Origin: Phocaeicola_A sp963643925
GTDB taxonomy: Bacteria; Bacteroidota; Bacteroidia; Bacteroidales; Bacteroidaceae
NCBI GenBank assembly: GCA_963643925.1
Contig: CAVINS010000071.1
Location: 1 to 13,013, forward strand
Reading direction: 5' to 3'
DNA: 13,013 nucleotides
Part shown: positions 1 through 5,581 of the stretch, one piece after another
Layout: each line of letters starts with the position of its first letter
Position numbering within the stretch: position 1 is the stretch's first letter
Position numbers and translations under genes: made by a program
Notes under the pieces: generated by a model
What the model was told of the DNA's origin: nothing
The model's database searches: none
Seen by the model: the letters and a program-made list of their open reading frames with translations, nothing else

Positions 1-370
1 TCTCGGGCTTCTCCTTGTTTGCTCCCTTGGTTCTCATTTGCCGCTGCCAGTCCTCGAATCTCTGGAACTCCACCGCATCGTGCTCCCGTGCCTGTCGCAT
101 GATGGCTTCTATCAAATGCGTCAATTGTGCCTTTCCGATGCCCGAAGGGCCTATCAAGTGCCCCATTTGGCCACACATCTCGTAGAATTTATTGTCGGAG
201 TACATGGCCTTTACGCCTGCCAAACGGGCCGAAAGTGCGGGTATTGCCATCGGAACGAGCACTGTTTTCATCTCTTTTGAGGCCTGTGAGAGCATCAATT
301 TAATGAATTCTGTGCCTTTTGAGGATTTTGGCATCGCCGGAGCGGTGCGGTTGAATATGTCGTAACTCAT
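1..370 (-). CDS. DUF3987-like P-loop protein, N-terminal part (runs off window)
   Basis: Reverse-strand reading from an ATG at 370 stays open for 123 codons to the window edge, so the C-terminal part lies outside. The protein begins MSYDIFNRTAPAMPKSSKG. It carries a P-loop-like GPSGIGKAQL at about residues 74-83, with Ala where Ser/Thr normally follows the Lys, and then a charged helix ending DWQRQMRTKGANKEKPE. From memory, the 'W...GANKEKP' stretch after a P-loop is characteristic of the DUF3987 proteins common in Bacteroides and Prevotella, often next to VirE-N or HU-like genes. The usual upstream VirE/primase-like domain is absent here, so this may be the separate DUF3987 half. Function is not established; nucleotide binding is inferred. 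There is no Shine-Dalgarno sequence. A 12-bp palindrome CTAAATATTTAG (377-388) lies just upstream, and the concentric palindrome (419-594) lies beyond it. Confidence 0.72.
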   Translation of the reverse strand, partial: MSYDIFNRTAPAMPKSSKGTEFIKLMLSQASKEMKTVLVPMAIPALSARLAGVKAMYSDNKFYEMCGQMGHLIGPSGIGKAQLTHLIEAIMRQAREHDAVEFQRFEDWQRQMRTKGANKEKPE

Positions 371-418
371 TGTATTCTAAATATTTAGTTTGTTATTTAT
401 GTTCAAATTTTTTCTCGC

Positions 419-594
419 GATATCAGAATATCAGAATATCAGAAGTTTTTTGAGAGGTATACCCAATTTCACCTTTCCTTATATATATACTATATAACTA
501 ATTAATATATAGATAGTTATAAGAATGAAAATGTTTAACAATGGGTATATATGTACCATTTTAAAATCTACTGATATTCTGATATTCTGATATT
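419..594. repeat. Concentric inverted-repeat (palindromic) AT-rich element
   Basis: The outer arms, 420-442 and 571-593, are perfect 23-bp reverse complements, each made of three copies of an 8-bp unit (TATCAGAA / TTCTGATA). Nested inside are TATACCCA (458-465) with TGGGTATA (542-549), CTTATA (478-483) with TATAAG (518-523), and CTATATA (490-496) with TATATAG (506-512). All four pairs centre within about 6 bp of one another, near 501-506. The core is almost pure A/T. There is no ORF and no TAnnTTTG promoter inside. It separates two reverse-strand reading frames. Possible roles are an invertible switch, an iteron or replication/transfer site, or a strong hairpin; the sequence does not decide between them. 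Confidence 0.8.
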
Positions 595-606
595 GGCAGC
601 TCACGC

Positions 607-1104
607 CTAGCAGTCACCTCCTATGCTAAAGCCTTGACGGTTAGAGTGTTTGCTGCCACCGGTTTTGCCCTTCGTGCGTCCGTCGGCGGAGTGATAGCAG
701 TCGTTGTTACTGATATCGTTCTGATTCCGCCCGGCTGACGGCAGCACCTCTCCGCCTTGGGTCAGGTCCTCGCTGTAGGGCACCTCGCCGTCGGCATTGC
801 CGCTCATGGGGCTGTTCCCTCTGCGGGTCTCTGTGTGCTCGGCCACGTAGCCTTCCGCCTGGGTCCGGATGCCAAAGTAGATGATGCGGTCTGAGGTGGT
901 GGTGGTCGATGCCCCCTTGTCACCTTCCCTCTCCAAGTCCAAATGGTTTTGGAGGAGGTTCTCATCACCTTCCTTCTCCGACACAAAACGGTTTTGTCTC
1001 ATCCCGCTTGTCCGGCTGTCCGGCTTCGAAGAAGTCTCTTCGCATCTCCGGCTTTCTGTCTTTGGGGCGGCTCCGGCGAAAGCCATTTTTTGGCGCATAT
1101 GCAT
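607..1104 (-). CDS. Hypothetical hydrophilic protein, doubtful
   Basis: This is a 165-codon reverse-strand frame from ATG 1104 to TAG 607-609. I do not recognise it. It is hydrophilic, rich in G, N, S, E and D, with no signal peptide or membrane segment, and ends SKHSNRQGFSIGGDC. In its favour, the downstream two thirds use mainly G/C-ending codons, and an in-frame 45-bp duplication (965-996 and 920-951) gives a 15-residue repeat, QNRFVSEKEGDEN then QNHLDLEREGDKG, with mostly conservative changes. Against it, there is no recognisable promoter or RBS, the composition is low in hydrophobic residues, and a forward frame (881-1213) overlaps it. Its stop lies 12 nt from the right arm of the concentric palindrome. 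It may be a remnant of a longer gene. Confidence 0.35.
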   Translation of the reverse strand: MHMRQKMAFAGAAPKTESRRCEETSSKPDSRTSGMRQNRFVSEKEGDENLLQNHLDLEREGDKGASTTTTSDRIIYFGIRTQAEGYVAEHTETRRGNSPMSGNADGEVPYSEDLTQGGEVLPSAGRNQNDISNNDCYHSADGRTKGKTGGSKHSNRQGFSIGGDC

Positions 1105-1175
1105 TTCACTAAGATTTGAAAATCAAAAAATGGGGAAGGGGAGGATGCCGGAACATCGACTGCTTGCCCTACTAG

Positions 1176-1238
1176 GAAAGCGCCGTTTACGTGCTCTCGT
1201 ATCTGGAGAATGAAATAGAGACCGGAGCGGTGAAGTAA
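1176..1238 (+). pseudogene. Possible C-terminal gene remnant
   Basis: A 20-codon open stretch after a TAG (1173-1175) reads ESAVYVLSYLENEIETGAVK and then stops at TAA 1236-1238. It has the look of a genuine amphipathic C-terminal tail but no start codon. The rest of 1105-1340 holds no gene I can support; a TATATTTG at 1246-1253 right after the remnant resembles a -7 box without a matching -33. Weak evidence, given as a note on an otherwise unexplained interval. Confidence 0.2.
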
Positions 1239-1317
1239 CCCTCTTTATATTTGTGGCAGAAAATCAAGATGAGGCTATGAAACTCCTCGAGAAAGAAACA
1301 ATTTCCCCTTTAAATCA

Positions 1318-1349
1318 GTGAATGTCACCGACAAATTTGTGAATGTCAC
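1318..1349. promoter_or_regulatory. Tandem palindromic operator candidate GTGA-N3-TCAC
   Basis: Two identical 11-bp sequences GTGAATGTCAC lie at 1318-1328 and 1339-1349. Each is a perfect inverted repeat (GTGA/TCAC around ATG), and they are 21 bp apart start to start, about two helical turns. The second overlaps the last base of the -33 box and the spacer of the promoter for the gene at 1412. That is the geometry expected of a repressor or activator site bound by two dimers on one face. The cognate regulator is unknown. Confidence 0.55.
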
Positions 1350-1367
1350 GGATTATCCGTACGTTTG
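1336..1367 (+). promoter_or_regulatory. Bacteroidota-type promoter for the exported protein/helicase unit
   Basis: TTTG (1336-1339) is followed after 20 nt by TACGTTTG (1360-1367), a full match to the Bacteroidota primary-sigma -33/-7 pattern TTTG...TAnnTTTG. Transcription would start near 1373-1375, giving a leader of about 40 nt. This rules out the upstream in-frame ATG at 1343, which lies inside the promoter, and supports the start at 1412. Confidence 0.7.
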
Positions 1368-1411
1368 CGAGGCGGAAATGTAACCATACCAATAAACACA
1401 CAGCAAACTTT

Positions 1412-2026
1412 ATGAGAATATCGACCATTACACTGCTTGTCGCCATGGCGACGCTGGCCACCACCGCTTGCGGCCCTGGCGAAAGGAAGACCGTGACGCT
1501 GACCCCTCGGGACGTGGTGGAGGGCAAGCACCTCACCTTCAAAGGTGTCCCCATCGACGGCACGGTAGAAGAGTTCACCGCCAAGCTGGAGCAGAAAGAC
1601 CTCATCCTCGTCGGTGCCGGTGGCTACTCCGCCACCATGCGTGGTCTCTTCGCCGGATTCGCGGGCTGCCGCATCGTCGTCGCTGCCGGCGATTCGCACA
1701 AGGTACACACGGCGGCCACCATCTTCCCCGGACGTGGTGCGTGGTCCGCCCTGATGGAAGACTACACCGCCCTGAAGACGATGCTCACCCGCAAGTACGG
1801 CGAGCCGCAGCAGTGCGTGGAGACTTTCCATAGCCGGCGTGTGCCGAAGACAAACGCCGAGAAGCTCATCCGCCTGCAGGAAGGCCAGTGCCAGTGGACC
1901 ACCACCTACGTCACCCCACTGGGCGACATCCAGCTCTCCATCGAGTTCTACGACCGCGAGACCCGCGCTGTCCTCCGCTACGTGGACCATGCGAACCTCC
2001 TCGAATCCAAGATGGAGGATTTGTAA
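1412..2026 (+). CDS. Small exported protein, FKGVPIDGT family, possible lipoprotein
   Basis: A 204-residue protein. The ATG at 1412 is chosen because the promoter -7 box lies at 1360-1367 and because it gives a proper signal peptide, MRISTITLLVAMATLATTAC. Cys20 could be lipidated, though Thr at -3 makes the lipobox (TTAC) atypical; cleavage by signal peptidase I is possible. The mature part starts with HLTFKGVPIDGT (residues 40-51), a motif I recall from uncharacterised small exported proteins of Bacteroides and Prevotella. The rest is a mixed alpha/beta domain with MLTRKYGEPQQCVETF and TPLGDIQL. Cys86, Cys135 and Cys160 have counterparts in the paralogue at 4830, so a disulfide or structural role is likely in the periplasm. 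Function is unknown. The helicase gene starts 29 nt downstream on the same strand, so the two are probably co-transcribed, an odd pairing for an exported protein. Confidence 0.85.
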   Translation: MRISTITLLVAMATLATTACGPGERKTVTLTPRDVVEGKHLTFKGVPIDGTVEEFTAKLEQKDLILVGAGGYSATMRGLFAGFAGCRIVVAAGDSHKVHTAATIFPGRGAWSALMEDYTALKTMLTRKYGEPQQCVETFHSRRVPKTNAEKLIRLQEGQCQWTTTYVTPLGDIQLSIEFYDRETRAVLRYVDHANLLESKMEDL

Positions 2027-2055
2027 GACTGCCTGCTCATTGCCCGCTTTTCGTC

Positions 2056-4680
2056 ATGCCTCAGGAAATTGTTGTAGGGATAGGAATCACCGTAGCCACC
2101 GCCATCGTCATCGTCGTGGTGGCCATGCGTCTCTCGCTGGCAAGGCGACAACGTGCCCTGTCCGCCAAAATCGCCGGCCTGGCACCTTATCACGATGCGC
2201 AGGGTGGCCGTGGGGCAGGCGAGGAGGAACGTTTCGTCGATATCTACAGCGAGTTGAGGAGCCGCTTCCGGGGCCGTGCGATAACCCATGCCGACGAAGA
2301 GCGGTTCACCCACTATTATTCCCCACTTTACGACGAAGCCCTCACGCTTGCCCAACAACTGAAGCGCTACCTCTCCAATCCGACAGGCAGGGTGGCCAAA
2401 TTCATCCACGACTATGAGCGCATCGGCCACCTGGTGAAACTTCACAACGACCATACCTACCGCGAACTGCTCCACCAACACAAAGACTTTTTCGACCACT
2501 GTCTGAAGTATCCCCTCGACCTGCAGCAACGTCGTTCCATCGTGGCCGAGGAGGACAACTGCTTGGTAGTGAGCAGCGCCGGCAGCGGCAAGACCTCTTC
2601 CATCGTGGGCAAAGTCCTCTACCTGATAGAGAAACAGCACGTCGACCCACAGCGGATTCTCCTCATCAGCTACACCAACAAGGCTGCGGCCGAGCTCACC
2701 GAACGGACGGGCATCGCTGGCCTTCGGGGATACACCTTCCACAAACTGGCCCTCGACATCGTCGGACAGGCCACTGGGCAGAAACCATCGATACTTGACA
2801 ATGCCGACGCCCTCTTCGTCAGAATCTACCACAACCTACTGACTGACGAGAAGTTCAGGAAGAGCGTGCTGAAATACTTCTTCGACTATCAAACGGAGGA
2901 ATCGGAGGAGGAGAAGCGGAAGAACGAGCGGAGGCAACAACTCACTGAGCAGAAGAGCAAACGTCTGAAAGCCCAGTTGCCCGACATGGACGGAAACACC
3001 TTCTACGTGCGCAGCGAACAAGAACTGAAAATCAGCTACGCCCTCTGCTCGCTAGGTGTGAAGTTTCGCTACGAAGAGTCCTACGAACATCAGCTGGCGG
3101 ACGAGATGCACTCCCAATACAAGCCCGACTTCAGCATCTACTACGAGAAGGACGGACAGGTGAAGCGGCTCTATCTGGAACATTTCGGGGTGGACGAGCA
3201 TAGTCTGGTCCCTGCCTGGTTCGCCATGGATAAAAATATCTCCTACGAAGAGGCCAACGAACGCTACAACGACGGAATCACCTGGAAGAGAGCCGCCCAC
3301 CAAAAATTCGGCACCCGGTTGATAACCACCTGCAGTGCCGACTTCCACTACTTTGCCGACATACGCAACAAGCTGCGGGTCCTGCTCCAAGCGGAGGGCG
3401 TGAAAGTTCACGAGAAGACCGAGGCTGAGCTCTACGACATGGTTCTCCCCTCAGGCGGCTCCCAGGAGAAAGCCTTCATCCGGCTCGTCGTCACTTTCGT
3501 CACCCTGGTGAAGAGCAGCTGCAAGTCCATCGACGACATCCTGCGCCAAGCCAAGCGTGAGGACGACGAGCGGAGCACGTTCATCATCGGCGACATCTTC
3601 CTTCCTGTATATAAAGAATATGTGAGGCACCTTGCCAAGAGCCAGCGGATAGACTTTACCGACGCCATCCTGCAGGCTACGGACATCTGCCTCGCGCAAC
3701 ACCCTGTGACGTACGACCACATCATCGTCGACGAGTTTCAGGATATCTCGGTGGACCGCTACCGCTTCCTGAAGGCTCTGCGCGAGAGCAATCCGCCCGC
3801 CAAACTCTACTGTGTGGGCGACGATTGGCAGTCCATCTACCGCTTCTCGGGGAGCGACATGGCCCTCTTCAACCACTTTCCCGACTACTTCGGCTTCACC
3901 GAAATCAACAAGATAGAGACCACCTACCGCTTCGGCGAACCGCTGGTCAGCCTCTCCTCGGAGTTCATCCAGCGCAACGCTGCGCAGGTCAGAAAGACTA
4001 TTCGTCCCTTCGACCCGCAGGCTCATACCGACCTGCAGTTCGTCGACTACAACAAGCACACATACTGCACCCTCATCGGTCAGCTGGTAGCCAGCGTTCC
4101 GCCGGAGAAGACCATCCTCCTTCTGGGCCGTTACACGTTCGACGACTATTACCTCTCCTTCGGCTATCGGTCCGTGCGTCAGGACAACCGCTTCTACTAT
4201 CTCATAGGCGACCGTCGGGTGGAGTTCCTCACCGTCCACAAGTCCAAGGGCCTGGAGGCAGACTACGTCATCGTGTTGCAGTGCAACCGGGATGTCTACG
4301 GCTTCCCCTCACTGGTGAGCGACGACCCAGTGTTGGACTATGTGCTCACCCGTGGCGACGAGTTCCCTTATGGTGAGGAACGCCGTCTGTTCTACGTAGC
4401 CATCACCCGTGCCAAGGTGCGTACTTGGGTGATGTACGACCGCCGCATCCCCTCCGTCTTCGTCGATGAGTTCCAGCGTCCCTCGGCGGTCACCGAGGAG
4501 AGTTACTCCCTCCACCGCAACGCCAACAAGCGTTGGACCCCTGCCGCCGACAACTTCCTGTTGGCCCTTCGTCGCGAGGGCAAGAGCATCCGCTACATCT
4601 CCCAAAAAATGGGCCGCAGCCAAACTTCCATAGTGATGCGCCTCGGAAAGCTGGAGGACGAAGGCTGTGAGGAGGAATAG
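2056..4680 (+). CDS. UvrD/HelD-like SF1 helicase with N-terminal membrane anchor and PD-(D/E)xK-like insertion
   Basis: An 874-residue protein starting at ATG 2056, chosen because it follows the upstream stop by 29 nt; an earlier in-frame ATG would lie inside the upstream gene. Residues 5-24 form one hydrophobic helix (IVVGIGITVATA then IVIVVVAM) followed by Arg25/30/31/33, which predicts a cytoplasmic helicase on a membrane anchor. SF1A motifs: Q-motif QQRRSIV, Walker A AGSGKT (175-180), NKAAAELTERTG, Walker B IIVDEFQD (556-563), VGDDWQSIYRFSG (587-599), TVHKSKGLE (726-734), FYVAITRAK (779-787). Between Walker A and B sits an insertion like that of E. coli DNA helicase IV, with YKPDF (Asp358) and LYLEHFG (Glu375), a nuclease-fold-like pair whose ExK Lys is replaced by His. 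A C-terminal Myb/HTH-like segment (RWTPAADN from 826) may bind DNA. Role in DNA repair or defence is inferred. Confidence 0.92.
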   Translation: MPQEIVVGIGITVATAIVIVVVAMRLSLARRQRALSAKIAGLAPYHDAQGGRGAGEEERFVDIYSELRSRFRGRAITHADEERFTHYYSPLYDEALTLAQQLKRYLSNPTGRVAKFIHDYERIGHLVKLHNDHTYRELLHQHKDFFDHCLKYPLDLQQRRSIVAEEDNCLVVSSAGSGKTSSIVGKVLYLIEKQHVDPQRILLISYTNKAAAELTERTGIAGLRGYTFHKLALDIVGQATGQKPSILDNADALFVRIYHNLLTDEKFRKSVLKYFFDYQTEESEEEKRKNERRQQLTEQKSKRLKAQLPDMDGNTFYVRSEQELKISYALCSLGVKFRYEESYEHQLADEMHSQYKPDFSIYYEKDGQVKRLYLEHFGVDEHSLVPAWFAMDKNISYEEANERYNDGITWKRAAHQKFGTRLITTCSADFHYFADIRNKLRVLLQAEGVKVHEKTEAELYDMVLPSGGSQEKAFIRLVVTFVTLVKSSCKSIDDILRQAKREDDERSTFIIGDIFLPVYKEYVRHLAKSQRIDFTDAILQATDICLAQHPVTYDHIIVDEFQDISVDRYRFLKALRESNPPAKLYCVGDDWQSIYRFSGSDMALFNHFPDYFGFTEINKIETTYRFGEPLVSLSSEFIQRNAAQVRKTIRPFDPQAHTDLQFVDYNKHTYCTLIGQLVASVPPEKTILLLGRYTFDDYYLSFGYRSVRQDNRFYYLIGDRRVEFLTVHKSKGLEADYVIVLQCNRDVYGFPSLVSDDPVLDYVLTRGDEFPYGEERRLFYVAITRAKVRTWVMYDRRIPSVFVDEFQRPSAVTEESYSLHRNANKRWTPAADNFLLALRREGKSIRYISQKMGRSQTSIVMRLGKLEDEGCEEE

Positions 4681-4745
4681 AGGGATAGTTCATTGGAGCT
4701 TTGGGAAGTGTTTTTATGTTCCAAAATGTAGAAGTTTCCCTCTAT
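4677..4745 (+). terminator. Candidate stem-loop downstream of helicase gene
   Basis: A perfect 9-bp inverted repeat, ATAGAGGGA (4677-4685) and TCCCTCTAT (4737-4745), spans the stop codon region and encloses an inner imperfect pair TTGGGAA/TTCCAA. No clear U-tract follows, so it may be an mRNA 3'-end structure and not a classical intrinsic terminator. Confidence 0.4.
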
Positions 4746-4747
4746 AA

Positions 4748-4778
4748 TTGTTGCTTTGTCCGATTTTTCATATATTTG
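4748..4778 (+). promoter_or_regulatory. Bacteroidota-type promoter for the frameshifted paralogue
   Basis: TTGTTG (4748-4753) is followed after 17 nt by TATATTTG (4771-4778), a perfect TAnnTTTG box. The leader would be about 45-50 nt. The region from TTTGTCC through the -7 box to GATATAAA resembles the region before the RhuM fragment (8941-8988). Confidence 0.65.
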
Positions 4779-4829
4779 CGGAGTATGGAGAAGCGATAGG
4801 ATATAAACGCACTATAAAACACAAGAGAC

Positions 4830-5415
4830 ATGAGAAAGATAATCATTTCGCTGTTCGTCGTATTAGCGGCGTTTGCGACGGCATTTGCCCAGAGCCAGTC
4901 TGAACACCTCACTTTCAAAGGAGTCCCCATCGACGGCACGTTGGACGAGTATGTGGCCAAGATGAAACAAGCAGGATTCACCTATGTTACTACACAGGAT
5001 GGCGTTGCGGTGTTGGAAGGCGATTTTGCAGGGTACCAAGGCTGCACGGTAGGAGTTTCCACCCTCAAGGCGACCAATGTGGTGAACACCATCGGCGTCA
5101 TGTTCCCCAAACCATGATGATTGGGCTCCACTAGAGAAGGACTACAACAACCTGAAGTCCATGCTCACTGAAAAGTATGGTGCCCCAGCGGAATGCGTGG
5201 AGAAATTTCAATATTTCAAGGATCCGGAGACAAATAGCGAAAAGCTGCTCTGCCTAAACATGGGCAATTGCACCTGGTACACAGTCTTCAGCACACCGAA
5301 AGGCGACATCGAGTTGACTATTGCAGAGGGTAGATTAACCTATAACGTCATGCTCCGCTACTTCGACAAGATAAATACCGACACGGTCAGAGCGAAGGCC
5401 CTGGACGACCTGTAA
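4830..5415 (+). pseudogene. Frameshifted paralogue of the FKGVPIDGT exported protein
   Basis: ATG 4830 gives a signal peptide MRKIIISLFVVLAAFATAFA with probable cleavage at AFA-Q, then HLTFKGVPIDGT, almost identical at DNA level to the gene at 1412. The frame ends at TGA 5115-5117 after VMFPKP. The remaining half continues in the +1 frame as DWAPLEKDYNNLKSML, KYGAPAECVEKF and TPKGDIEL to TAA 5413-5415. Removing one base between 5105 and 5115 (for example from the CCCC run 5105-5108) restores a 194-residue protein collinear with the 1412 product, with four residues between FP and W in both. It is therefore a single-base frameshift, a sequencing error, or a +1 recoding event at CCA-TGA. Unlike its paralogue, the signal peptide has no lipobox. 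The three conserved Cys are kept. Confidence 0.85.
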
Positions 5416-5435
5416 AGCGTCAGTCTCTTGCGTCT

Positions 5436-5472
5436 AACCCCCAACGGCTTGTTGTCGGGATAGGAATCTGTG
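5436..5472 (+). pseudogene. Relic resembling the helicase N-terminal coding start
   Basis: From 5439 one frame reads PQRLVVGIGICVG, matching PQEIVVGIGITVA at the start of the helicase gene at 2056. At DNA level 5450-5468 matches 2070-2088 with one mismatch, including GGGATAGGAATC. The ATG position is replaced by AAC. The relic starts about 20 nt after the paralogue's stop, compared with 29 nt for the intact pair. Homology ends near 5470. Confidence 0.6.
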
Positions 5473-5497
5473 TGGGGAGGGAGACCATTCTTCCCCG

Positions 5498-5530
5498 CAG
5501 CTGTTTCAGATTCAGATCTCAGTATCAAAA
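5498..5530 (+). repeat. Dispersed CTCAG intergenic repeat, degenerate copy
   Basis: CAGCTGT, then CAGATCTCAGTATC and AAAA, aligns with 8832-8868 (CAGCTGT, CATCTCAGTATCTCAG, GAAAA). It covers the position where a -33 box would be expected for the gene at 5582. Confidence 0.5.
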
Positions 5531-5537
5531 TAATGTG

Positions 5538-5545
5538 TATATTTG
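5538..5545 (+). promoter_or_regulatory. -7 box for the PLD/helicase gene
   Basis: TATATTTG is a perfect Bacteroidota -7 element 36 nt before the ATG at 5582. No convincing TTTG -33 is visible; the dispersed CTCAG repeat occupies that position. An AGGGAG (5573-5578) lies only 3 nt before the start codon, too close to be a normal Shine-Dalgarno. Confidence 0.55.
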
Positions 5546-5581
5546 TAACTTGAAACCAATTCATAGAAAAATAGGGAGCTT

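Noticed and set aside
420..442. Triple 8-bp repeat as a CRISPR or simple microsatellite
   Set aside because: The units are directly adjacent without spacers, and the block has a perfect inverted partner, so it is part of a larger palindromic element.
881..1213. Forward 110-codon ORF opposite the hypothetical reverse ORF
   Set aside because: No recognisable domain, no promoter or RBS, odd composition (long runs of S, R, W, F), and it is largely antisense to a frame with better codon usage.
1246..1253. TATATTTG as the main promoter for the gene at 1412
   Set aside because: It has no suitable -33 partner and would leave a leader of about 155 nt, whereas a full-consensus promoter lies at 1336-1367.
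1343..1411. Upstream ATG extending the exported protein by 23 residues
   Set aside because: The consensus -33/-7 promoter lies within this extension, and the extension would bury the signal peptide.
1888..2055. Upstream ATG extending the helicase into the preceding gene
   Set aside because: It would overlap the exported-protein gene in another frame for most of its length; the start at 2056 gives normal operon spacing and the conserved PQEIVVGIG start also seen in the relic.
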